Part shown: piece by piece, positions 36,586-47,687 of the stretch
How the letters are laid out: every line of letters begins with the position of its first letter
Numbering within the stretch: the stretch's first letter is position 1
Origin: Bdellovibrionales bacterium
GTDB taxonomy: Bacteria; Bdellovibrionota; Bdellovibrionia; Bdellovibrionales; Bdellovibrionaceae
Length of the DNA: 64,000 nt
Direction: 5' to 3'
Assembly: GCA_005793345.1 (NCBI GenBank)
Contig: SXSU01000022.1
Coordinates: forward strand, 1 to 64,000
Program-made: the position numbers and the translations under genes
Notes under the pieces: generated by a model
Databases searched by the model: none
What the model was told of the DNA's origin: nothing
What the model saw: the letters and a program-made list of their open reading frames with translations, nothing else

Positions 36586-37356
36586 ATGGGATTAGATATT
36601 GAGAATAACAAAATTAAATTAGCAGTTGTTGGTTCTGGCGGGCGAGTTGGTAAAGAATTATTACAAGTTATAATGCAGAACTTTAATCAGTTAACTCCAT
36701 ATATTGGAGTCGGAAGAGGCTCTTTTGGTTATGAAAATAATTTTTCAAATTTTTCAGAAATGAATAAATTTTTAGAAGACAATAAGAGTAATACTATAAA
36801 AAATAAACCAAATGTTATTATTGATTTTTCTGCACCAGAACTTTTTAATGAAGCATTAAAGTTTTGTACATTAAACAAATTACCAATGGTAAGTGGAACT
36901 ACTGGCTTATCTCCAAAGCAATTTGAGGATTTAAAAAAAGCTAGTTCAATAACCCCTATACTTTGGTCTCCAAACATGAGCTTGGGAGTTGCAATGGTTA
37001 AAAAAAGTTTTGCAGCTTTTAAATTTTTAAAAGATAAAGATAACCCCGCCTTTGATATAGTTATGGAAGAGTGGCATCACAACAAAAAAAAAGATTCTCC
37101 CAGTGGAACTGCTTTAATGTTAGTCGAAAGATTTGAACAAGAAGTTGGTCGTAAAATAAATACCACACAAAGTTTTAGAGCAGGTGGTATTTTTGGAGAG
37201 CATCATTTGCACTTGGTATCTGATGAAGAGCAAATTACAATTTCACACAAGGCCTTAAACCGTGCAGTTTTTGCAAAAGGCTCAATAGTGGCTGCGCAAT
37301 GGTTAATAGATAAAAAGCCAGATTTATATAAAATAGATGATGTTTTAGAAATCTAG
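36586..37356 (+). CDS. dapB: 4-hydroxy-tetrahydrodipicolinate reductase
   Basis: NAD(P)H-dependent second step of the pathway. Nucleotide-binding VVGSGGRVGKELLQVI at about 10-25, VSGTTGLSPKQ at 103-113, and the active-site block EEWHHNKKKDSPSGTAL (His-His-x-x-Lys, then DSPSGTA) near 165-180. The 256-residue length fits. It lies 16 bases before the FolK-like gene. Separated from dapA by repeat copy 3, so a processed or separate transcript is possible. Confidence 0.95.
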   Translation: MGLDIENNKIKLAVVGSGGRVGKELLQVIMQNFNQLTPYIGVGRGSFGYENNFSNFSEMNKFLEDNKSNTIKNKPNVIIDFSAPELFNEALKFCTLNKLPMVSGTTGLSPKQFEDLKKASSITPILWSPNMSLGVAMVKKSFAAFKFLKDKDNPAFDIVMEEWHHNKKKDSPSGTALMLVERFEQEVGRKINTTQSFRAGGIFGEHHLHLVSDEEQITISHKALNRAVFAKGSIVAAQWLIDKKPDLYKIDDVLEI

Positions 37357-37372
37357 ATCCATAATCAATGTT

Positions 37373-37897
37373 ATGCAATGTTTAATTGGTTTTGAAGTTT
37401 CTATATTGAGGGGAATCGATATTCTTAGAAATACCCTTTCTGAGATTTCAACTGTGGGCGAGTTGTTAGCCGCTTCTTCTGTTATTCGCGTTAATTTTGA
37501 AATAAAATACGAGAACGAAGGCGATTCTTTTTTGTACGCTGTATTAAAAATAATAACGACTCATGAAGCACCTGTGGTTTTAAAAAATTTAATAAAGTTA
37601 GAAGAAAAGTTAGAAAAAGAATTTTATTCTACTCATTTTAAAGCTTATTTATTATCTTATTCAGATCATTTAAATTTGAACCCATCGCTACTTTTGCCCC
37701 ATCCAAAATTAATAAAAAATAAAACTTTTTTAGTTGGCTCTACAGAAGTATGGGGCCAATACATTCATCCAGTCTTAAATAAGAATCTAACTTCCTTAGC
37801 ACAGAATATTGATGTTAAAGAAATTCAATTTATAGCCCAAGGTAAGTCTATTTTAAGGCCAGTCTCAAGACCTTTGGAGAAGATCAAGATAGCTTAG
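37373..37897 (+). CDS. degenerate FolK (HPPK)-like protein
   Basis: 174 residues that follow the fold order of HPPK (6-hydroxymethyl-dihydropterin pyrophosphokinase) without its catalytic core. Family-like parts are RGIDILRNTLSEI (first helix), SFLYAVLKIITTHEAPVVLK (VEV-type strand and helix), LLLPHPKLIKNKTFLV and the following VWGQYIHPVL. Missing are the start GSNLGD and the metal-binding RTLDLDLL: that position reads FKAYLLSYSD, so both catalytic Asp are lost. It probably cannot transfer pyrophosphate from ATP. Translated 16 bases after dapB, hence part of the lysine transcript. Fold-level identification is an inference. Confidence 0.6.
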   Translation: MQCLIGFEVSILRGIDILRNTLSEISTVGELLAASSVIRVNFEIKYENEGDSFLYAVLKIITTHEAPVVLKNLIKLEEKLEKEFYSTHFKAYLLSYSDHLNLNPSLLLPHPKLIKNKTFLVGSTEVWGQYIHPVLNKNLTSLAQNIDVKEIQFIAQGKSILRPVSRPLEKIKIA

Positions 37898-37979
37898 TTG
37901 ACCTATAGACGAGACTTTGATGTACTAATGCTAGTTAAGGAGAATATGTTATCTAAACTAGGATGGTTGGATTAAAGGC

Positions 37980-40199
37980 ATGAATAATAAAAATAAAAGT
38001 AAAATTTTATTTAAGCTAAAAGTGTTTATGTTTTCATTTACACTTGCTATGTTTTATTCTGTTAAATCGGGAATTAACTATCTTAACTTTATTGCTGATT
38101 CCATAAAAATCGAAGTTGATAAAAATTCACCTCCCCTAATTGCTCTTGAAGAAGTAGATGCTGTAATAGAAAATAATCAAATAAGTCCTGAGATTGAAGG
38201 CACTCCACTTCAAGTAGGCAATACATTATTACCAAATGTTGAACTTGAAGAATTTGTTATTTCAGAAGTAGAAAACAATACTCAACTTCAAGAGTTAGAT
38301 TTAAATCGAAATTATGCATTCGATAATTCTGATAAAATAAATAAGGTTATTAAAAATTCTGAAATTGATTATCCTCAAAATTATGACGAAGAACATACGT
38401 ATGGTAATAATTCTTCCAACCCTCAACTATCTGAGAAGATTGCTCAACTTTTAGCAGAAGAAAAATCTGAAGAAACTGAAAATAGTAAATTGAACATCAA
38501 TAATAACCGTACAAGCAATAGTGTTAGTAATGGTAATGGTATTAGTAATAAGTTCGACAATAATAATGTTAATAATGGAATTGGTTTACTAAATGATTTT
38601 AATGGGAAAAGTGAAGGAAGCTATTCTAGCTCCAATGAAATTGAAACTAAAGTTGTGAAAACTCCCCATGGAAATATTCTTGTAAGTGGTATTAACCAAA
38701 ATAATTCACATTCTGATAAACAAGTTGAAAATTTAAGTCCTAGTATTCTAAAAATTCAAGGACAAATTGAGTTTTCTAGAAATAGTGACCCACTTTTAGT
38801 GCTGACACCAGATCATCGAATTGAAGTAAGAAGGTTTGCAGAAGGTGTTCCCCACGAATATGGAGAAATTAAAACACAATCTGGTACCTTTTCGATAGAT
38901 TTAAAAAACAATTATGGTTCTATAGTCGCTCAACTAATTAATTCACATGGTATAGTAGAGGGCGAAGCAACACTACCAGTTGCAACAGCACTTCAATATA
39001 CAAAAAAATCTAAAATACCAAAATTAGTTTTGCATCCTGTGCAAAAAGCTTCAGTTTCTGTAGCTTCGGCATATGGAACCCAATATGAAAAAGATTTTTT
39101 TAAGAGTTTAAATTTTGACTTAGTAAATTCTCCCGAGATTGCTACTCAAGTGGGTGGTGATTTATCGCAAGCATCAATATTTCATAAGCAAGTTACAGAT
39201 AAAAATATAGAATCAGTTCTGCAAGTATCAGCCCCCTCTCATGTTTCAACTACGGCTATAATTTCATTACATACTGGCGCTGATATTATGTTAATGCCAG
39301 ATAAAATGTTAGAAAATCTAACTGAAATTTTAAGTGATCAAGGAGTGAAGCTCAATTTAGATAAAGGGGATTCACTGATTTGGGGAACCGTTAAAGATAA
39401 GGGCCAACCGATTGCTGGAGCAACAATTTATTCTTCGAAGGCACAACCGGTTTATCTTGGGAGTTTATGGATGCCTGATGTACAAATGACAAAAACATCT
39501 GACAATGGGATGTTTGTAATTGTTGTTAATGAGGCTGGGTGGAAAGATTTATTTGTGCAAGTTGAGAATGGTCCTCAATTACATTTGAATGTACTCACTT
39601 TTCCAGGACGAATTTCTCAAGTTGTTGCTGAGTTACCGAATCATGATGTGCCAGTATCAGTTCGAACTTTTGATGCCTTTAATGGTGAACCAGTGCGAAC
39701 AAGAGTTCAGTTACAACAAGTTGAAGATGTTTTTGATACAGGAGAGCAAGGTTTAAAAGTTGTTCAGATTCCCAATTCTTCTAATTTATCATTAGTAAAT
39801 ATTTTTCCTGAGCCTCCATATGTGGATTCAAAACAATCCTATACAGCAGTAGAAGATTATTTGCATTTACCAATTATAAATGGTGATTGGTTAGAACAAA
39901 TAAAAACTCAAAAGCGAATAAATGTTGAATTCGATAAGGGTATAATTGTTGGTTTTGTGCAAAATGAAGATTATAATTTAATACCATTAAATGAAGAACA
40001 AAGCTCTGAAAATTTAGTATACTTTAATTCAAGTGGCGAAGTGATTTCAAGTGGAGCCGCTGGTGGTGGATTTATTTTATTTAATCAATCAAAAGAATTT
40101 GAAACAATCTCAATTAAAAATAGAAAAAATAATTTGATATACAATAAAATTGCTTTTCCAGAAAGTCGATTTTTATTTTTACTCAACTTCACTCTTTAG
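37980..40199 (+). CDS. large secreted or membrane-anchored protein, Asn-rich, function unknown
   Basis: 739 residues, not recognised as a whole. One hydrophobic segment near 10-32 acts as a signal or anchor. Residues 40-215 are acidic and then Asn/Ser-rich (for example GIGLLNDFNGKSEGSYSSS), probably disordered. The rest alternates beta-rich blocks; IWGTVKDKGQPIAGATIYSS near 463 resembles a carboxypeptidase regulatory-like (CarboxypepD_reg) repeat, and residues 255-330 may be another such fold. Codon use is AT-rich like its neighbours. AAAGG is only one base before the ATG. The genes before and after are unrelated, so it seems to be an independent cell-surface gene. Confidence 0.55.
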   Translation: MNNKNKSKILFKLKVFMFSFTLAMFYSVKSGINYLNFIADSIKIEVDKNSPPLIALEEVDAVIENNQISPEIEGTPLQVGNTLLPNVELEEFVISEVENNTQLQELDLNRNYAFDNSDKINKVIKNSEIDYPQNYDEEHTYGNNSSNPQLSEKIAQLLAEEKSEETENSKLNINNNRTSNSVSNGNGISNKFDNNNVNNGIGLLNDFNGKSEGSYSSSNEIETKVVKTPHGNILVSGINQNNSHSDKQVENLSPSILKIQGQIEFSRNSDPLLVLTPDHRIEVRRFAEGVPHEYGEIKTQSGTFSIDLKNNYGSIVAQLINSHGIVEGEATLPVATALQYTKKSKIPKLVLHPVQKASVSVASAYGTQYEKDFFKSLNFDLVNSPEIATQVGGDLSQASIFHKQVTDKNIESVLQVSAPSHVSTTAIISLHTGADIMLMPDKMLENLTEILSDQGVKLNLDKGDSLIWGTVKDKGQPIAGATIYSSKAQPVYLGSLWMPDVQMTKTSDNGMFVIVVNEAGWKDLFVQVENGPQLHLNVLTFPGRISQVVAELPNHDVPVSVRTFDAFNGEPVRTRVQLQQVEDVFDTGEQGLKVVQIPNSSNLSLVNIFPEPPYVDSKQSYTAVEDYLHLPIINGDWLEQIKTQKRINVEFDKGIIVGFVQNEDYNLIPLNEEQSSENLVYFNSSGEVISSGAAGGGFILFNQSKEFETISIKNRKNNLIYNKIAFPESRFLFLLNFTL

Positions 40200-40219
40200 A
40201 GATTCCACTCTACCCTTTC

Positions 40220-40272
40220 CAGTTATTGTTTTGTTCGTTGAGGGCGATTTTCAATCACCCCGTATTATGAAA
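40220..40272 (+). repeat. copy 4 of the intergenic repeat (right half only)
   Basis: Begins CAGTTATTGTTTTGTTCG and keeps the second hairpin GGGCGATTTTCAATCACCC and the terminal TATTATGAAA. The long hairpin is absent. It lies between the Asn-rich protein gene and the DUF4143 ATPase operator. Confidence 0.75.
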
Positions 40273-40280
40273 ACACAAAC

Positions 40281-40348
40281 AAATGCTTGAAACAGGGGCC
40301 TGTTTGCTATCATAAATGCTTGAAACAGGGATCTGTTTCGATTAATAT
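40281..40348 (+). promoter_or_regulatory. tandem palindromic operator and leaderless promoter of the DUF4143 ATPase
   Basis: An exact 17-base direct repeat AAATGCTTGAAACAGGG occurs at 40281 and 40314, again 33 bases apart, each extended into a palindrome AAACAG-N4-CTGTTT (40290-40305, 40323-40338). The second palindrome sits between a -35 TTGAAA (40320-40325) and -10 TAATAT (40343-40348) with a 17-base spacer. Transcription would start about at the ATG at 40355, and no Shine-Dalgarno sequence is present, so a leaderless mRNA is predicted. Confidence 0.75.
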
Positions 40349-40354
40349 GAAGCT

Positions 40355-41749
40355 ATGAGAAGAATTCAGACTCAATACTTAAAAGAATGGTACTTAAAAA
40401 ATAATCGAAAGCCTTTAATGGTAAGAGGTGCTCGGCAAGTTGGTAAATCAACCCTTGTTCGCTTGTTTGCTAAAGAACTTAATTTAGATTTAATAGAAAT
40501 AAATTTGGAAAAAAATAAACTAAGGTCATTAGAATTTCAAAATGAAAAACTAGTCGTAAGTATTCTTCAAGAGATCGAAAGTAAATTTAATAAGAAAATT
40601 CATGAAAAAACATTGATATTTTTTGATGAAATCCAACAGCTGCCTGAGCTTATTCCTGCACTTCGATTTTTTTACGAAGAAAGACCTGATCTTGCAGTTG
40701 TTTGTGCGGGATCGTTACTTGAGTTTGTTCTAGAGGAGCATGAGTTTTCAATGCCAGTGGGAAGAATAGAATTTCTATATTTGGGACCAATGAAATTTAG
40801 TGAATTTTTAATGAATGGAGAAAAAGAAGAATTATTCAATCAAGTACAGAATAAATTTCCAAAAATAACTTCTTCACATTATGAGCAATTAACTGAACAA
40901 TTGAAAAAGTATTTTTTTATTGGTGGGATGCCTGAAGCCATTAAAAACTACTATGAAACACATAGTCCCAAGGCTGTTAGAGATGTCCACCACAGTATAA
41001 TTGCCACATATAAAAATGACTTTACTAAATATACAAAAAATAAAGAGCTTCCACGAATTGAAGAAGTATTTGAGGCGCTCCCAAATAATTTTGGGAAAAA
41101 AATAAAATACACTGAAATATCTGCGGCGTTAGATTCTCGAAAAATAAAGCGATCATTACATTTGCTAGCGTTGGCCCACTTAATTCAGATTTGTTATCAT
41201 TCAAACTCAAGTGGTATACCTATCAGTAGCCAAAAGGATATTAATGTTTTTAAACTTTACTTTTTAGATATTGGACTATTACACTATATGTTTGGACTCG
41301 GTTGGAGCGATATTAATAATTTAGATAATAAAAGTTTACTCACACAGGGCGTTTCAGCAGAACAGTTTATAGCACAGCATTTGGCGTACAGAAACGGGCC
41401 CCAAGAGGCACCTGAGCTTTATTATTGGTTGAGAGATAAAAATGCAGCAAATGCAGAAGTTGATTTTATAATTTCAAAAGGTCGAAGCATTATTCCCATT
41501 GAAATAAAAAGTGGTAAAAGTGGAAGTATAAAATCACTAATTCAATTTATGGGAGAAAAAAAATATTTAGAGGCTTATAGATTTGACCTCAGGGACAGAG
41601 CTGCGTTCGGAGAAAATTTTATAGAGGACATTAAAATTAAAATTGCAGATACAGAAAATAAGTTTACAGAGTTTAAGCTTATTAATTCGCACTTAGGATT
41701 GATTGAATGCTTAGATAGCAACATACATAGAGACGACGGGCGGTTTTAA
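40355..41749 (+). CDS. AAA family ATPase with DUF4143 domain
   Basis: Intact ATP-binding protein of the AAA_14/DUF4143 type. Walker A GARQVGKST (25-33), Walker B LIFFDEIQQ (Asp91-Glu92), sensor-like VVCAGSLLEF, then PVGRIEFLYLGPMKFSEFL. The C-terminal DUF4143 part shows a helix-turn-helix-like middle and the nuclease-fold motif EVDFIISKGRSIIPIEIKSG (E-V-D, E-x-K), as in restriction-like domains. The family occurs in many copies per genome and its role is unknown. It keeps the operator layout of the broken relative 9 kb upstream. No SD is present. Confidence 0.9.
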   Translation: MRRIQTQYLKEWYLKNNRKPLMVRGARQVGKSTLVRLFAKELNLDLIEINLEKNKLRSLEFQNEKLVVSILQEIESKFNKKIHEKTLIFFDEIQQLPELIPALRFFYEERPDLAVVCAGSLLEFVLEEHEFSMPVGRIEFLYLGPMKFSEFLMNGEKEELFNQVQNKFPKITSSHYEQLTEQLKKYFFIGGMPEAIKNYYETHSPKAVRDVHHSIIATYKNDFTKYTKNKELPRIEEVFEALPNNFGKKIKYTEISAALDSRKIKRSLHLLALAHLIQICYHSNSSGIPISSQKDINVFKLYFLDIGLLHYMFGLGWSDINNLDNKSLLTQGVSAEQFIAQHLAYRNGPQEAPELYYWLRDKNAANAEVDFIISKGRSIIPIEIKSGKSGSIKSLIQFMGEKKYLEAYRFDLRDRAAFGENFIEDIKIKIADTENKFTEFKLINSHLGLIECLDSNIHRDDGRF

Positions 41750-41924
41750 TTTACGTAAAAAATATGATTGGATTTTATTTTGAGGTTTTCCCCTGACTTT
41801 AAAAAATAGCAAACTACCTCTTACAGATGAAGAGGTAGTAGTTGCCACTGAAACATCTGAGGATGTTCTTAGATGGGCAAATCGAATTGTACAGAACAAA
41901 TAATTGGATAATTTAATTTAAAAA

Positions 41925-42980
41925 TTAATATTCGCAAAAGAGTTCTGAATTAAACTCTTTTGAGCCTTGCTTTGTTTCTGTAAAAAAAGTTTTCAATTTT
42001 TTATTTTCACATTTAAATTCTATCTTGAAGATATGGTCAAACTCTACCGGTCCATTTCCATTAAACATCATTGCTGCTCCAGACCCCGCATTATCACAAT
42101 CACCAGTGAATAAAAATTCATTACTATTTGAAAAATTAAAACTAACAAAAGGTTGATAAGAACCTATCAAAGATGAACCGTGAGCTTTATAAATATATAC
42201 AGAAAAAAAATTGTCATAACTTGGATTTTGAAATAACGAAATTCGAGAACCAAAACCAAAAGAATCATTTTGAGTTTTGCAAACTACACTTTTTTTAAAT
42301 TCTGGTTGTTTATCGAGATTAAATATTCCTCCACTTAATACATATCCTATTGATCGTCTTGTGCGAATGCTATTGATTTCAAACCCAGAAATGGGTTCAC
42401 GTAGATATGAGTAATAAATTTCATGAAGAATAAGTGCGGCTTGATTTTCGATGTCCATTAAATCTAAAAGGTCTTGATCAATTAAAACCTTTCCATCAGG
42501 CCGATAGTTTACAATTTGATGAATCTCTGCATTTTTTGGTTTTGCTAACTCGAAGCTATCGTTAGTTTGGATCAATTCAATTCCATGGAGTCTTTTTACA
42601 TCTGAATTATCTGAAAAGAATTTCTTAGAAGAAAATTTTAAATTTTTTACTATACAGTCTTGTGCTTCACAATATTCACCATCTGAATTTGACGATCCAA
42701 ATCTTGCATCAAAACTATTTTTAAGAGCTAAAATTCCATTATCTACAATTTCTTGAACTGTGTTGCCTAGCTTTACAGGTTTTAATCCATACAAATATTC
42801 GGCCTCCCACAAATCAAGGAGTTGAACTTTTGTAATTTGATTTTTTTCATCTTTAAACACAACAACTTTTCCGCCTCCACCATCAACACCACCAGTGAGT
42901 TTTATTTTTTGGTTACTGGCATAGGTTTGAATGTTTATTAAGAAGATTATTCCAACTAAAGTTATAATAGGATTGATCAT
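41925..42980 (-). CDS. secreted protein with GG-D-GGGG motif, Bdellovibrionota type
   Basis: 351-residue exported protein. Start at 42980 chosen because AAGGA lies seven bases upstream. The signal peptide ends TYA before SNQKIKLTGGVDGGGGKVVVF; such GGxxGGGGK openings followed by LLDLWEAE recur in uncharacterised secreted proteins of Bdellovibrio relatives (recalled, not searched). Mid-protein AALILHEIYYSYLR has an HExxx stretch that could be a relic metalloprotease helix but no second ligand set is visible. Four late cysteines may form disulfides. Divergent from the TIGR02147 regulator, which may control it. Confidence 0.65.
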   Translation of the reverse strand: MINPIITLVGIIFLINIQTYASNQKIKLTGGVDGGGGKVVVFKDEKNQITKVQLLDLWEAEYLYGLKPVKLGNTVQEIVDNGILALKNSFDARFGSSNSDGEYCEAQDCIVKNLKFSSKKFFSDNSDVKRLHGIELIQTNDSFELAKPKNAEIHQIVNYRPDGKVLIDQDLLDLMDIENQAALILHEIYYSYLREPISGFEINSIRTRRSIGYVLSGGIFNLDKQPEFKKSVVCKTQNDSFGFGSRISLFQNPSYDNFFSVYIYKAHGSSLIGSYQPFVSFNFSNSNEFLFTGDCDNAGSGAAMMFNGNGPVEFDHIFKIEFKCENKKLKTFFTETKQGSKEFNSELFCEY

Positions 42981-43201
42981 TTGAGTTCCTTTTTTAAATG
43001 ATTGGTTGTTAACATGGCCTAACCATGGTTGCAAGATCACAGTGTGTTTGTTTCAGCTTTATAGCGCTTTAAAGTTGAATTAAAACAGACCCGCTCCTAA
43101 AAGAAATATTTCAAAAAGTATTAAGTTAATAGATTTTGTTTGGTAAAAATTAAGATTAATGTTAGCAAAAATGGTAACGTATTGCTGCAAAGGGTTTTCA
43201 T

Positions 43202-44026
43202 ATGAATTTGCATAAAATAAAAATTTATCAATATAACTCTTATAAAGATTTTATCAATTCGCTAATTGAAAATTCGCCGAATAAAGGTCGAGGACTTTAT
43301 CGTAAAATTGCAACCCATCTTAATATAAGTAGCGTCACTGTTAGTCAAATCTTTAAAGGATCACGAGAATTAAATCTTGAACAAGGTTATTTGCTTGCAG
43401 AATTTTGTAACCTTAATGAATTGCAACAAAAATATTTTCTCTTAATGATTCAAAAAGAAAAAGCATCACATTATAAATTAAAAAATTATTTAGATAAAGA
43501 AATGAATCTATTAAAAAAGGAACTTGTTGAAATTAAAAATAAAGTTCCAAAAAATAAAACTCTTAGTGAAATACAAAAATCAATTTTTTATTCGCACTGG
43601 AAGTATAGCGGCGTTCGACTTATGACTGATATTGAAGGAAAAAATAATATAAATGAAATAGCTAAAGAATTAAAACTAAGTCCAAAAATTGTTAAATCAG
43701 TTTTAGAATTTCTAATTGATGCTGGATTGGTACTTGAAACAACTAATGGCTTCAAAATGGGTGAAAGGGTCACTCACCTACCATCGGATTCAATGTGGTT
43801 ACGTTCGCACCATAGAAATTGGCGCACAAAAGCTCTTGATGGATTAGAAAATTTAGATGAAAACGAAGTATCATACACCGGGCCCATGGTTGTTTCAGAA
43901 AAAATATTATCTCAAATTAAAGAAAAGCTAATAGATGTTATTGAGGAAATAACTCCCCTGATTAAAGATTCTAAGTCTGAAAAGTTAGCCTGTCTCAATA
44001 TTGATTTGTTTAAGCTAAACAAGTAA
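43202..44026 (+). CDS. TIGR02147 family (DUF4423) regulator
   Basis: 274-residue predicted transcription factor. An N-terminal XRE-like helix-turn-helix (LYRKIATHLNISSVTVSQIF, residues 34-53) is followed by a coiled segment and a winged-helix-like domain with IAKELKLSPKIVKSVLEFL and DAGLVLETTNGFKM, then RSHHRNWRTKALDGL and the C-terminal ITPLIKDSKSEKLACLNIDLFKL, all characteristic of TIGR02147 proteins. The family was defined from Fibrobacter and Bdellovibrio-type genomes where it is expanded. Stands 221 bases from the divergent secreted-protein gene. Confidence 0.85.
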   Translation: MNLHKIKIYQYNSYKDFINSLIENSPNKGRGLYRKIATHLNISSVTVSQIFKGSRELNLEQGYLLAEFCNLNELQQKYFLLMIQKEKASHYKLKNYLDKEMNLLKKELVEIKNKVPKNKTLSEIQKSIFYSHWKYSGVRLMTDIEGKNNINEIAKELKLSPKIVKSVLEFLIDAGLVLETTNGFKMGERVTHLPSDSMWLRSHHRNWRTKALDGLENLDENEVSYTGPMVVSEKILSQIKEKLIDVIEEITPLIKDSKSEKLACLNIDLFKLNK

Positions 44027-44241
44027 TATCTTAAAGAGTGATAGGCCTAAAGAAATAAGCTAAGTTACAAATTTAGATATAGGAGTGTGAAGTTTTATTC
44101 ACTCATGAGTTGTAAGTAGTGTATGGTTTGGGGATTAATAATGCGCTGCAAATACTTATGAATAAAAAAATTTGTTTTTAAAATTTCAATATGACAACCT
44201 AGACTTAAGTAAATCTGTGAAAACTATGGAGCGAGGTTTTT

Positions 44242-46750
<2,509 letters not shown>

Positions 46751-46754
46751 TTTG

Positions 46755-47015
46755 TTACTCCAAACCTTTAATTCGTTTTGGCGATTTCATCGCTACAGCC
46801 ATATTCCAAGAGGAGTTGAGCTCTATGACATATTTTTTTCGCCACTCCTCTACCAATTTTAATCCACGAGGAGGAAGTTTTCCACTTAGTATTTTACCTG
46901 TTTTAATCTCAATGATTACTTCAGAGTCACCATAAGACGCGTGAAAATGAGGAGGATTATGATCATTATGGTAGAGTCTGATGGCAATTCCAAAAAAAAC
47001 AGAAATTATCGGCAT
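46755..47015 (-). CDS. DUF4160 domain protein
   Basis: 86 residues with the diagnostic FGIAIRLYHNDHNPPHFHA start (DHNPPHFH motif), then YGDSEVIIEIKTGKIL and LVEEWRKKYVIELNSSW. The fold is unassigned; conserved His and Asp suggest metal or ligand binding. First gene of a two-gene unit with DUF2442. Likely the toxin-like partner if this is a toxin-antitoxin pair. Confidence 0.8.
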   Translation of the reverse strand: MPIISVFFGIAIRLYHNDHNPPHFHASYGDSEVIIEIKTGKILSGKLPPRGLKLVEEWRKKYVIELNSSWNMAVAMKSPKRIKGLE

Positions 47016-47079
47016 GAATTTATCCTTAAAAGACTAATAAATTTTTACGCTTAATGAAAATCCAAACTGTAGTTTGTAT

Positions 47080-47094
47080 TTTCATAATAACTGC
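47080..47094 (+). repeat. possible remnant of the intergenic repeat's left end
   Basis: TTTCATAATAACTGC matches the first 15 bases of copy 2 exactly, but the following sequence diverges. It lies in a 341-base gene-free gap between the DUF4160 gene and gatC that also contains the palindrome described next. Confidence 0.4.
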
Positions 47095-47277
47095 CTATGA
47101 AGATATCTGTCAAAAATAATAATTTATTTTTAAATAATTTAATATAAAATCAACCCCATGTTTTTTACTATCATTGCTAGATAATAATAAAGTAGAACTT
47201 TCATTTTTAAATAAATATTGAAATAAAAGCAAAAAAGGCAAAAAGCTAAACTATAGCGATATCTGCGTCATATTAAA

Positions 47278-47300
47278 TCCATACATTCCATTTGTATGGA
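47278..47300. promoter_or_regulatory. inverted repeat upstream of gatC
   Basis: Perfect arms TCCATACA (47278-47285) and TGTATGGA (47293-47300) with a seven-base spacer, 56 bases before the gatC start. Could be an operator or a leader hairpin for the gatCAB operon; no matching protein is known. Confidence 0.5.
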
Positions 47301-47356
47301 CATACTTAATTTGCTAAAACAAAAAATGCGTTTAATTGTAAAAAGGAGAGATAATA

Positions 47357-47638
47357 ATGATTGAAAAATCTGTTATTGAAAATATCGCAAAACTAGCAAG
47401 GCTAGAAATTAATTCTGAAAAAGTTGAAGCCTACTCTAAACAACTTTCTGTTGCGATGGAATATTTTGAACAAATAACCAAAGTTAAAACAGATGGAGTA
47501 GAGCCAATGGTAACTCCAACCGAAATAGAAGATTTTTGGCGAGAAGATGTTGTTATTCAAAATTTAACAGCAGAAGAAATTGTGCAAAATGCTCCAGATA
47601 AAGTTGGAAATTTATTTAGAGTTCCCCCTGTAATCTAA
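47357..47638 (+). CDS. gatC: aspartyl/glutamyl-tRNA amidotransferase subunit C
   Basis: Stabiliser subunit of the GatCAB transamidosome, which makes Gln-tRNA(Gln) and Asn-tRNA(Asn) from misacylated precursors. LARLEINSEKVEAYSKQL and FEQITKVKTDGVEPM, then PDKVGNLFRVPPVI at the end, are the GatC hallmarks; 93 residues is normal. AGGAG lies nine bases before the ATG. Heads the operon gatC-gatA-gatB-ppx-DUF192. Confidence 0.94.
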   Translation: MIEKSVIENIAKLARLEINSEKVEAYSKQLSVAMEYFEQITKVKTDGVEPMVTPTEIEDFWREDVVIQNLTAEEIVQNAPDKVGNLFRVPPVI

Positions 47639-47687
47639 TACGCAAGTAAATAAAATATTTTTCAAAACCAAAAGAAAGCTAAAATTC

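Noticed and set aside
41784-41903. 39-codon open frame after the DUF4143 ATPase (KLPLTDEEVVVATETSED)
   Set aside because: No ATG, GTG or TTG start and no recognised family. It might be a gene fragment but cannot be supported.
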